NCBI GenBank assembly: GCA_030248295.1
Contig: JASANH010000783.1
Span: 1-64,000 of the forward strand
Source: Mesodorylaimus sp. YZB2_4
Taxonomy: Eukaryota > Nematoda > Enoplea > Dorylaimida > Dorylaimidae
Length of the DNA: 64,000 nucleotides
Direction: 5' to 3'
Position numbers and translations under genes: made by a program. Position 1 is the first letter of the stretch. Every line of letters starts with the position of its first letter. The notes under the pieces are model-generated. The model had not been told where the DNA came from. It made no database searches and was given only the letters and a program-made list of their open reading frames with translations. Below, one piece after another: positions 9,949 to 19,303 of the stretch.

Positions 9949-12614
9949 ATGGGGTGCTGCTGTTCAAGTGGAGGTAAAATGGCCGAAAGGGCTCAACGAC
10001 ATCGCATATCGAAGGATACGGACATGGCTCCTTACGCAGTAGCTGCAGCTCGGGCGCATCGCGAGAAGAAGGGTAAGTGAGGCATGCTCTCTCTCGTCAG
10101 CTTTGATCTAGCATTCCGTTTTCTACCTCTACAGCCGAAAACCGGATCTACGTGGCCTTGTGGAATTACGAGAAACGTAGTCAGGCGGAACTCTCGTTTT
10201 CCAAAGGTGACCAGTTCGTGGACTTTGGTGACGAGTGCGATGCGTAAGTCAACATTGTGCATATTTCAAGCTGGCAGCATACCTCTCGCCAAGTATCGCA
10301 CTTTACTTGACTTTTGTGTTTCAGGGGCCCAGAATGGTTGTTTGTGACCCGCAAGCTGGAGGACAAACCTGGCGATGATCGCAAAAGCATCGGTCTTGGC
10401 ACGACCGGATACATTCCTCGAAACTGCGTTGCTCTTGTAGGATCATTGAAAGCAGAGCCGTAAGTGGTGAAGTTTTTACATAAGGTACTATGCATACATG
10501 GAATTGAGATTTTTAGGTTCTGGTTTGGTGGAATTTCCCGCGCTGACGCAGAACTGATCTTGAAGGGTCATCCCGTTGGAACATTCTTGATTCGTGGCCG
10601 AGTATCTGACATCAGTGAGTGGTCATTTTTTGTGGGATCCTAGGATGGAGAATCTGTGCGCAAAAAGGATACAGCTTCGCACCGTTTCAGAGGCTCAGTT
10701 AGCGTTGTCAGTATCGAATGGAAAATATGTCAAGCATTATCGCATCAATGCCCGCGACTGCAAGCAGCGCAACTTCAAGTATTCTATCGGAAGCACCCAA
10801 TTCGACAGCGTTATGGCATTAGTCGAACATTTTCGAGGTACTGTAGGTCCCCACCAATTCTTCGAGCTGTGTCACCAAGACCACTTATTCCTTAGCGACG
10901 GCTGGTGGTGGTGGCATCTGCTGCGCCTTGACCTCGCCACCTCCCAAACCAATGCCTACCACGAGCGTCATCTCGGCCGAAATCGAAAAGCGTTGGCGAG
11001 AAATTCCGCGCAGTTTGATCAAAATCGAAAAGCAGATTGGGAAGGGCTTCTTCGGCGTGGTGTACAAAGGTTAGTAGAGAATGGTACTCCTGATCACCAC
11101 TTCTAACATACTCTATTCGTTCAGGCACCTGGGAGCCAACTCCAGGCGTCAAATTGGAAGTTGCTATCAAAGAGCTGAAGCCGGGTTTAAGCAATCAGGC
11201 GAGTTTCCTGGCCGAAGCAGTCGCCATGAAGAACCTCCGCCACCACCACCTGGTCAAGTTGCTCGGAGTGGTCAGTGCCGACGAGCCGTTCTTCATCATC
11301 ACCGAGTTCGTCAAGGATGGCTCATTGCAATCGTATCTCAGGAAACGAGTAAAGGAAAATCGGTTGGTGCCCGAAGAACAATTGGTCGAGATTACGCGCC
11401 AGGTTTGGTCGACGTACCCTCTGTGGATCAGGGTTTGGTGCTTGGTGTTTTAGGTCGCTGACGGGATGATGTATTTGGAACAGAAGAATGTGATCCATCG
11501 TGATTTGGCGGCCCGAAATGTGCTGATCCATGAATTAGACAAGAAAACCAAATCTGGCCTCTTGACTGCTCAGATATTCGATGTGAAAGTGGCCGATTTC
11601 GGTTTGGCTCGGATGTTGAAAAATGTCAATTTTATGAAAGAAAGTAGGACTCTGCGGCTGCCTGGTTTTCATCTGGGTCCATCTGGGTCATGTCTCCTCA
11701 TCTGGGTTTGCTTTCAGGTGAAGGCATCAGTGTGGCAATCAAGTGGACGGCGCCTGAGGCTTTGATGACGGCCACGTTCTCTAGTAAGTGCAAGTTGATT
11801 TCGCTCTGATGATATGATGGCAGCTTATCATCACAGCTGCCTCGGACGTGTGGTCATTCGGCATTCTCCTCTACGAGGTGTTCACACATGGTCGGGAACC
11901 ATACGAAGGTAATGTAGTCTGCACTTCTAGTCGGTCTTGGGTAGTTTGCAACCCTCCCATAGGCGGGCGTGGGAGAGGCTACAAGGGTCAAAACCTGGAG
12001 CAGGGCGAGTCTTGCCTGCGGCTGAAACATGAACCCGAGGGGTGGACGTCTCCCAGCAAGGGAAGACCAATAATCCTTGCCCACTAACCGTGGCCGAGGA
12101 CCAGCCAGGAGTAAAATAGAAATAGCCCGCAATTGTTGACGAGGGTCACAAGTGGGTCCCTTCGATAGTCCAATCCGACACGGAACGTCAGAAAGGCATT
12201 GTCCAAGACCGAATCATGCGCAGGGGGATTACTGTAAGTGTGGATAGTGCCGTCCACTGTTCTAATGGTGCCATTCCGTCCATCTGGGGTCAAAGTGGAT
12301 CCTATTACCTCAGGTGAATCCAGGAGGGGTCTACAGTATTCGACCATGCGCAGTGAATGTATCTTTCAGACATGACGACTAAGCGAACAAGGAAGTACGT
12401 GGTGGAAGAAAACGGCCAGTTGCAAAAGCCTCCCGAGATGCCCGATAAAATATACACGCTGCTGGGCAATTGCTGTGACCATTCGCCAATGGCGCGCCCA
12501 TCGTTCGAAGCCATTTTTTTCTACCTGAACGCATTCTACGAGCAAGACTGCTCCTACGATCCATACGTCTCCAAAGTGATAGGCAAGACAAAAAACACAA
12601 AAAAGGTCGTGTAA
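9949..12614 (+). CDS. SH3-SH2 non-receptor tyrosine kinase 1 (Src-like, TK1)
   Basis: A cytoplasmic tyrosine kinase with Src-type layout. Eleven exons fit: 9949-10072, 10135-10243, 10325-10459, 10517-10614, 10691-10837, 10896-11069, 11125-11402, 11454-11643, 11718-11783, 11837-11908 and 12370-12614. Together they give 545 residues in one frame. The N-terminus MGCCCSS suits N-myristoylation at Gly2 plus palmitoylation. The SH3 domain is at ~45-118 ([24 protein letters not shown]). SH2 is at ~124-204, with the phosphotyrosine Arg in TFLIRGR. The kinase is at ~240-530: GKGFFGVV loop, VAIK lysine ~278, HRDLAARN ~370, DFG ~403, [17 protein letters not shown]. It is odd in lacking a tyrosine between DFG and KWTAPEA (NVNFMKES instead) and in a longer catalytic-loop-to-DFG spacing. 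The tail has SYDPY, a possible regulatory tyrosine site. TK2 is its paralog. Confidence 0.93.
11985..12095 (+). repeat. Dispersed repeat (GCGGCTGAAAC family) in TK1 intron 10
   Basis: The last TK1 intron contains a phrase reading GAGTCTTGCCTGCGGCTGAAAC, then CCGAGGGGTGGACGTCTCCCAGC. The same order of words recurs on the minus strand at 34725-34910 and more loosely on the plus strand at 35030-35180. This makes it a short dispersed element, probably non-autonomous. Confidence 0.6.
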
Positions 12615-12971
12615 TCTTGATGAAGTCTGGGCGATTTATGCGGCTTTGTCGTGTGATCGCTTTTGATTCTAGTCTTTTCTACTGTGGGATGTGACACTTA
12701 CAAGCTATTAAAATGCCAAGTCCTGTAGTAGTTTGCAATATTGCCACTGACTGATGATGAGTCTTGTGCGAGCGAGTATCGAAACGATCACCCAGTAGAA
12801 GCCAAGAATCGATTACTCAAATGCGCAACTATGTAGCGATCTTGTTTAAATTTAGCGCGTTGCGCTATACAGCCACACGCCAAATTGTCTGCTAGAACGC
12901 GGGATGCTTGGTTTTCTTGTCGAACGACGGTCCAATCAAGCAGTCGATTAATTGATCCTCAGTTTACTGAA
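12615..12971. other. Short intergenic region between TK1 and the forkhead gene
   Basis: This should hold the TK1 3' end (ATTAAA near 12704 could serve as a variant polyadenylation signal) and the promoter of the next gene. Nothing else is recognised. Confidence 0.4.
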
Positions 12972-13634
12972 ATGGCAGCACCAGCGTTTATTAATGATCA
13001 TTACTATTTCGATGTTGCTCCTTCTTCGTCAGCCGCAAGTGTATCGGATGCGGGAAATAAGACTGGAACATCACTGTATGAAGATGCAATAAGACGTGCC
13101 ATTTTGAGTCACTCGAAAAGAGCATTGACGTTTGCCGAAATCATAAAATGGATAGAAGCGCGTGGACTTGGGGGAACGAAATTGGATAGTTCGAGTAAGG
13201 AATGGAAGGTAAGAGTTTGGGTTTGTCTCTTAAAAACAGTCATCTCGTTCTTCGTCTTTTTATCATGGGTCTTTCTTTTTACCTTGGATTTATATATCCC
13301 CTTTCCAACTTCCGTCACCCACAGCTTCTGTTGGAAAAATCGTTTGTCATTTAACTGGTTAGACCTGCCTTTGTGATAGGTACTACTCTTTCAATTTATT
13401 CCCGGAAGACGTACAGTACAGAACACTGCCCCGCTCGTTGGGTTTTTTGCAATTGATTTTGATGCAATAATTACTCGCTATATTTTATTTCAGAATGCAG
13501 TTCGAGATACCTTGTTTACCTCGAGTTGTTTCAAGACCGTTGCGCGCAAACCAGGAGGATCATCCGAACTGAAATACTGGACTCTTGTCACCCCCAACAG
13601 TCGCACTAAAAAGCATTTGTCCGGCAAAGCTTAA
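12972..13634 (+). CDS. Minimal forkhead-like (winged helix) protein
   Basis: Forkhead proteins bind DNA through a winged helix. Two exons fit: 12972-13208 and 13494-13634 (GTAAGA..TATTTCAG, phase 0), giving 125 residues. The domain runs from about residue 35 to 110: SLYEDAIRRAILSHSKRALT, FAEIIKWIEARG, then after a short insertion EWKNAVRDTLFTSSCFKTVA and KYWTL. This follows the forkhead pattern SY..LI..AI..S....LT..EIY.WI....W.NS.R.NLS...CF.K.....YWTL. The Asn-Ser-x-x-Arg-His of recognition helix 3 is altered to NAVRDTL (Ala for Ser, Asp for His), so DNA contacts may differ. Almost nothing lies outside the domain, which is unusually small for the family. The start ATG is chosen because upstream in-frame sequence lacks another ATG. 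The assignment rests on pattern similarity alone. Confidence 0.65.
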
Positions 13635-13806
13635 AATTTTTTCAAGAATGCATCCAAAAAGAAAGCGGAAGAAGTGCTGAGAAAAACGACCACATCCGAG
13701 TCGTTCGACGCGCAACCGGAAGTGGAAAGGGTTGCGAGGGTGTTCCTAATGAATCCTGCGAGTGAATTACGAATTGAAATGGTCACTTCGACTAAAAGGC
13801 CGATTA
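13635..13806 (+). other. Open frame continuing past the forkhead stop codon
   Basis: After the TAA at 13632-13634 the same frame stays open for 57 codons (NASKKKAEEVLRKTTTSES.., then VERVARVFLMNPASEL) and stops at 13804. The composition is protein-like (Lys/Glu-rich, then hydrophobic). Just upstream of it is TTTTTTCAAG, which could act as a splice acceptor. It may be an alternative last exon, stop readthrough, or chance. Confidence 0.35.
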
Positions 13807-13830
13807 ATTGAAATTGATTTGACGTCACCG

Positions 13831-14826
13831 ATGTTGCCTCCATCTTCGCCGCGGCCTCATCTATTCGCCGATGCCGACAAGTCGGGAAACCGTTCGGGAT
13901 TGGAAGCTGCAGCCATCGAGATTCTTACTGCTCTCCAAATGTCGGTATTCAATTGTCTATGCACCGATTTGAAGCGTTTTAAAGATTTATCCCAGCTGCT
14001 GGTGGACACCGATTGGTCGCTTAATGTCGAGGAAACTCTGGCCTTAGTCCTCATCGAAATCCGTCACGGAGACAACGTGCCCGACGAATTCCATCGTACT
14101 TGGTTCCATAACACGACGAGTGGGGACGACCAAACGAAGGATCGCTTTAGAAGGATGCTCGACCATTGGTTGCCATTTTCGGCCAGCTGGTTAGATGATC
14201 TTATCATTTGGCCGTCAACATACACCGTTTCGGCCGACAGTGGTGTGCCATTGTTGTTGAAAGATGAAATGCTTCAATCCGAATCGCTGGCCGAACGTGA
14301 AATACATGAATTCGTTGGCGTCTTGGATCTTCTAACGCATCCCGTCAAGCTATCACCATATTTCGACGATTGCTGCTGTTGGACAGTCGTTGTTATTCTG
14401 ATATACGATTTCTCAGGTGCCGTTATCTTCCGCTCATCGGCTTGTTGGACCGTGTGCAAGAAAAAAGACAGGGCAAAATACGAAATGGATATTCATAGCG
14501 CTATCGTTTCGGCTTGTGGATCACGTTTCGAAAGGCTTTTAAAGCCGGGCGAAACTCTGTTGGCATTCAGCGAAGAACTAAACTTTTCTTCACCAATTTT
14601 ACGTCTTCCCGACGTGGTTTATCCCCCTGAATCTCTTGCGGTACGACAATTGTTGAAGGCAAAATCGGGTGATCGACTAAAATCAAATTTTGGAATATTG
14701 GCTCGAGTGCCAACGCCGATGAAGCAATCTGTCGATATTTTGTGTATAAATGACATCGTTACAATTGGATGCGCTTTGTTGAATTTGATGCCACTGATTC
14801 GATGGGCGGATGGAGTGGTGCGATGA
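13831..14826 (+). CDS. Unrecognised protein, long open frame
   Basis: I do not recognise this protein. The frame is open from 13762 (no ATG there); the first ATG is at 13831 and the stop is at 14826, for about 331 residues, followed by AATAAA at 14886. The first two thirds look like a folded, Leu/Trp-rich protein (for example SQLLVDTDWSLNVEETLALV and DHWLPFSASWLDDLIIWPST). Around residue 190-205 the frame becomes Cys-rich and hydrophobic (DDCCCWTVVVILIYDF) and ends in a pyrimidine-rich TTTCTCAG. This may be an unspliced intron, because another frame just after it also reads well (RYLPLIGLLDRVQEKRQ). The region overlaps the tail of the frame that follows the forkhead stop, so the two could belong to one gene with an error or a missed exon. 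Confidence 0.55.
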   Translation: MLPPSSPRPHLFADADKSGNRSGLEAAAIEILTALQMSVFNCLCTDLKRFKDLSQLLVDTDWSLNVEETLALVLIEIRHGDNVPDEFHRTWFHNTTSGDDQTKDRFRRMLDHWLPFSASWLDDLIIWPSTYTVSADSGVPLLLKDEMLQSESLAEREIHEFVGVLDLLTHPVKLSPYFDDCCCWTVVVILIYDFSGAVIFRSSACWTVCKKKDRAKYEMDIHSAIVSACGSRFERLLKPGETLLAFSEELNFSSPILRLPDVVYPPESLAVRQLLKAKSGDRLKSNFGILARVPTPMKQSVDILCINDIVTIGCALLNLMPLIRWADGVVR

Positions 14827-14885
14827 AGACACATCAGATTTTTTAACTTTTAAAACATGAGATTCATGTGCTTTAATTTTTCAGT

Positions 14886-14891
14886 AATAAA
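14886..14891 (+). terminator. Polyadenylation signal AATAAA
   Basis: AATAAA lies 60 bases after the stop of the unrecognised gene and about 140 bases before the CSTF2 start. This is the expected place for its mRNA 3' end. Confidence 0.6.
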
Positions 14892-15026
14892 GATTTTGGA
14901 CGGTTGCCTGCTGTTTTGATTCGCCTGGGTTTCGATCCCTAAAATATCTTTCGTGAATACTTTGCTCTTCGATGAGGTACTGAATTTGGTCATTTTAGGG
15001 AGCTTTTATTGCTATTGATTTCGAAA

Positions 15027-17155
15027 ATGATGCCGCATTCGAATATGGGTGTGGGCATGAATGTGCCTCCCATGCAAATGGGGCCCCCGATGGGCGGTGG
15101 TGGACCTCCAATGGGAGCAAATTTCAACTACTCGGCGGCGGAGAGATCGCAGAGATCAGTGTTTGGTAAGTGGTTTCTGTGTTTTCCTTATTTACACCAC
15201 AGGTGTCTGGTGGTGGTGGGGGGGGGGGGATGAAACGTTTCAAGATGGTTCCACCGTGCCAATCGGACTAGTGCACCTGATGTTTTTCGTCGTATATGTA
15301 CAGTATAAAAAGCTAGCTGGCTTGTATTTCAGTGGGAAACATTCCATACGAGGCCACGGAGGAAGAATTGAAGGAACTGTTCTCCCAAGTCGGTCCAGTT
15401 GTGGGATTCCGGTAAGTCACCCACAACAAGGCAGCTCTGTCGGCTGTGTGCTCTGGCAGTGTCGTCTGATCATCCTCTACATTTCTGTTTGCTTGAAATC
15501 TGAGGACCCAATCGACGGAGCTGCCGTCTGAGACTGTACTGACCTCAAGGACGAGTGGTTTTCAGATTAGTGTTAGATCGAGAAACGGGCAAGTCCAAAG
15601 GATACGGCTTCTGCGAGTACCTGGACCAAGAGACAGCAGCTAGTGCTTTGCGTAATTTAAACGGTTTCGAATTCCATGGACGCAATTTACGTATCGATAC
15701 AGCAGCTGGTGATAGAAGCAAGGAGGAGCTGAGACGTAAGTCGTATCGTGTTTTAAAATATCAAATCGTATTACTTTTTTTTGTAGAATTACAAATGACA
15801 TTTGGTGGACCTCAAGAAGAAGTAAGAGTTTTTATTTTACTTAATTGACTTGCGAAGAACAGAAATCGTTTTTTAGAGTCCGTTCGGGCCACCAGTAGAG
15901 CCAGCTAAAGCCCCTGAGGCTATCGGCCGCGCTGTTGCCTCGCTTCCGCCTGAGCAAATGTTTGAATTGATGAAGCAAATGAAGGTATGTTTTTAGTGCT
16001 TGTAGGTGCAGTGGGGTTGCGCTGACCACGTCCAGAAAGTTCAAGGGAATAGTTTGCATTCATACACATTTCCCGCCATTTTTTAAATTTGACTTTGATG
16101 TGGAAACGCTACCGTTTAAAATGCAATTATGATCTACTAGCGATAAATGACTCGTTGGGTAAAACATGCGCATGGGGACTCCATGGGAACGTTTTAGCCA
16201 ACCAAGCCGGGCATGCCATTACGTGATTGTGGACCTGTTGCAGCTGTGTATTCAAACCAACCCGAATGAAGCCCGCAATATGCTCCTACAAAATCCGCAG
16301 TTGGCATACGCTTTGCTCCAAGCGCAAGTGGTGATGCGTATCGTCGATCCGCAAGTGGCCATGACCATGCTTCATGGGGATACGGAACAGGTGCCACCGA
16401 TCATGCCTCAGGTAAGGCCATTTTTAAGAGTAATGGGACTTTGAGTGGTTATGAACATTGTTTCAGGGCATGGTTGCACAGATGAGTAGTGGCACTGTTG
16501 CTAGTGGGCCCACTATGGCACCTTCGTCGATGCTTGGAGGACTGATGCGACCTCCGGCGGGCCCAGTCGCCAGTGTTCCTGCGGGTGGTGGTGAGTAGGC
16601 AATTTTGGATGATGGTTCGTGTGCCGGCACTTTTCTGTTTTTAGATATTGATTATAGAAGCGGATTTCCACCAGCGATGGGGGCCGGTTTTATGGGGATG
16701 TCGGGAGCTGGTGCATTCATGCCAGGCCAGCAAGGGCAGTCGCAAGGACCGCCAGCTCGGGTGCCGTTTGGGGCCTCAGGATCTATTCTCGATCGCGTAA
16801 GTGACCAGGGCAACATACAGTGGACCCACTTGCAGAGGTCTTGTGACCTTCGCCCCTCCCCATTGAATATCATAGCTTTGTATGTTTCAGACACCTTTGG
16901 TACCGCAGACAGCGGCTCCATCGCGTCCTTCAACTTCGATCGGTGCGGCGGGAGGTGATGACCAAGAAAAGGTACAGTATTCCATTCGGGCAAAGTGTGG
17001 GATTAGAGAAAGTTTAACTGTTGTTTATCCTTTTTCAGGCAGCGCTGATCATGCAAGTGTTGCAATTGACAGATGATCAGATCGCGATGTTGCCACCGGA
17101 TCAGAAGCAAAGCGTTCTATTGCTTCGAGAACAATTGCGGAGTACGAAACGTTGA
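15027..17155 (+). CDS. CSTF2: Cleavage stimulation factor 64 kDa subunit
   Basis: CstF-64 binds GU-rich RNA downstream of poly(A) sites and works in the nuclear cleavage/polyadenylation complex. Ten exons fit: 15027-15165, 15333-15411, 15566-15735, 15787-15821, 15877-15984, 16244-16411, 16467-16590, 16645-16796, 16891-16971 and 17039-17155. They give 390 residues in frame. The RRM is at ~46-125 ([17 protein letters not shown] = RNP2 side; [11 protein letters not shown] = RNP1). The hinge that binds CstF-77/symplekin is at ~140-235 ([35 protein letters not shown]). A Gly/Pro/Met-rich middle follows, and then the conserved C-terminal helix bundle ([20 protein letters not shown]). It is unusual in having a Met/Gly/Pro-rich leader of about 45 residues before the RRM, where the human protein has only about 15. 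The protein is shorter than the human one (577) and no MEARA-type repeats are seen. The identification is secure. Confidence 0.97.
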
Positions 17156-17759
17156 GAGAAATGAGTTTTGCGGCGACCACTTTATGATTTGGGAGCGATG
17201 AAGGCTTTGATGGGAATGAACGTCCGTTTAGTTCACATATTTTAGGAAGTTGTTCCTGATTGGATTTTTGTTCGTGTCATGTTTCTGCGTTGATGACGAG
17301 GTGGTGACTAAATGGTTTTGATTGTTTTTAGTTACTGATAAAAGTTCTTTCATGAAGAAGAATTTTGTGAGTAAATTAAGCTTGTAGGGGATGTCCGATG
17401 ATTGTTGAGCTGAGGAGATCTGCATCTGTGGCGAGATCTAGAGCAAGAATACGACCAGCTGCCTAGAGCTAACGATAACAAAGAGCAGCAAAAATGGTCC
17501 ATTCAGGTCGACGACAAGAAAGCACATGTTTCGTGTACCGCATCGCCAAATTTATGGGAACTCGAGGCCGAAGGAACACATTACCGGGCCGCGAGACGAA
17601 CACTGGCAGGCAGCTAAAGAACTATAGACAAAATCACATGATTCAGAACTGCGAACCCAGATTCCCAAAGTCTTGCAAGACTATAAGGTGTGTGGTGCAG
17701 CGCCTAGTGTGCGCCATGCGACATATCTCTTGTGTGGCCATCAAGTGTGTAGAATGAAC
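17156..17759. other. Intergenic region after CSTF2
   Basis: About 600 bases without a supported gene. TK2 is transcribed toward CSTF2, so this is part of a tail-to-tail interval. Confidence 0.4.
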
Positions 17760-17935
17760 CCACGTTGGATCTTATGGGAGTCCATGCCCACATGTGTCGC
17801 ATGACAACCCACATGACCACTGTGTGAGATGAGTTTCCCATGTGTGTACCATATGGGATGACATTATCCCATGTGGGATTTCATGCCCACATGCCACGAG
17901 GGTCCATCTTGGTATTTCATGGGATGGGAAGTCTG
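17760..17935. repeat. CATGGGAT / ATCCCATG palindromic repeat cluster
   Basis: The words CCCACATG, CATGTGGG, ATGGGAT and ATCCCAT recur about a dozen times in 175 bases in both orientations. One perfect hairpin is ATGGGAT (17853-17859), GACATT, ATCCCAT (17866-17872). The open frames here are incidental. Confidence 0.7.
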
Positions 17936-18189
17936 GGAAGTGCTTCTTTCTGGAAACGGGGATTGACGTGCGGATTTCTAACTGAGAGGCATTGCTTCTG
18001 AAACATCTTTCTTGGCGATTCTGACATTCGCGATCAGTTTGCTGCCACCCTGTTGGCCCCCTGGATCATCATCATTATCACGGCTTATTATTGGCCAAAC
18101 ACTGAGGGGCGCAACTGGGGGGGGGGGGGGGGTTGGTGCAGCATGCGCACAGAGTAGGACCGTTATGATCAGGATTCCGAAAAGGACCT

Positions 18190-18600
18190 CCAACACCATG
18201 ATGGACCACGAGGTCGCGGTTCGGCATTTGCCTCTCAGAATTTCTTGAAAGGGAGTGGCAAGACTCGTCCCGGGTTCGATCCCCGGTGATGAAGGTCGGT
18301 TTGCGAGCCATAAACCTTCGCTGAGCTTGCACGCCAGGTCTTGGGTGACTCGAGTGGTCCGAGTGGAGAGACAGTCTGGACAGACAGACCAGAAACTGGT
18401 TCTCGAACACTAGTCGGGGAGGACCCTCCTTCTCACCCAGCATCACTCTGTGATGCTGGTGCGGGCTCAGGATGCCCTCGCCCTCGTGTGGAGGTCCTCC
18501 TGGTGGAGACACACACAGGGCACCTGCCGTGAGAGCTGGTCACCTAATTCCCTCGCTTGACAATATAAGACTGCTGGCCGGCTAAAAGCAAAACGGGCTG
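18190..18600 (+). mobile_element. tRNA-derived SINE, copy 1
   Basis: Near the 5' end is a pol III B-box, GGGTTCGATCCCC (18271), preceded by an A-box-like GTCGCGGTTCGGCATTTG. The body continues with GCCATAAACC.TCGCTGA, GCACGCCAGG, GTGACTCG and GGAGACACACA. The end is GACTGCTGGCCGGCTAAAAGCAAAA. The same order occurs at 18601-19020 and 22316-22745. A 16-base G run (18117-18132) sits just upstream. Confidence 0.75.
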
Positions 18601-19020
18601 GACGTCCGGTAACGGTGAAAGCGGCCGCGGTGGTGCAGCTATTTGGCATTTGTCTCTCTGGACTCGTCCCGGGTTCGATCCCCGGTGATGGAACCACTTT
18701 GTGAACCATAAACCCTCGCTGACCTTGCACGCCAGGCCGTGGGTGACTCATCCGGTACCGCCGAGGTGATCTGAGAGAAGGAGCAGAGGCCAAACGAGTA
18801 GACAGTCACGACTCCCAAACATAGACAGGGTTCGCAGCCCACCCGCCATCGTCCAAGGAAGTCAGCGTCCTGTTCAGGATTCCCTCGCGTGGAGGTGCTC
18901 CTAGGGGAGACCGCAGAGGGAAGCTACTGTGTGTGCCGGTCCCCACATAGCCTTGCTTTGAAGGTTTGACTGCTGGCCGGCGTTGGCAGGGCTTTGGCAC
19001 ACAAAAATTTTTAAACATGA
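18601..19020 (+). mobile_element. tRNA-derived SINE, copy 2
   Basis: It follows copy 1 directly in the same orientation. The A-box region is GGTGGTGCAGCTATTTGGCA and the B-box GGGTTCGATCCCC (18672). Then come AACCATAAACCCTCGCTGA, CACGCCAGGCCGTGGGTGAC, GAGGTGCTCCTAGGGGAGAC and GACTGCTGGCCGGC. The head-to-tail arrangement suggests insertion of one copy beside the A-rich tail of the other. Confidence 0.75.
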
Positions 19021-19303
19021 TGGGCCATGACCAGGTGAGGAGCTTGCGCAGCTCAGAGTCCTATACGACCGAGTAATTCGAATTGCGTCGTTTCGCGATT
19101 GCCCGAAGCCAAGCCGAATGTCAAAATTTTGTGAGTGAGTTCAGCTATTAGGGGATTATTGTTGACCTGCTGGAAATCTGCATCAAGAAGCGTTGAGAGG
19201 CACTGGCCCTAGCATCGCTTCCCACAACTCATCGTCAGGCTTTCCTGCACAGAACACTACACAGCCACAAATCGAAGCACCATTAGACACAACTCTGATC
19301 AAG

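Noticed and set aside
10594-11106. Plus-strand frame of 170 codons within TK1
   Set aside because: It reads across introns 4-6. The correct exons follow GT..AG boundaries and the SH2 and kinase motifs.
18260-18290. Possible tRNA genes at GGTTCGATCCC and similar B-boxes (also 18672, 22398, 23280, 43858, 53208)
   Set aside because: No cloverleaf with a 7-bp acceptor stem could be built around them, and the flanking sequence repeats between copies. They fit tRNA-derived SINEs better.
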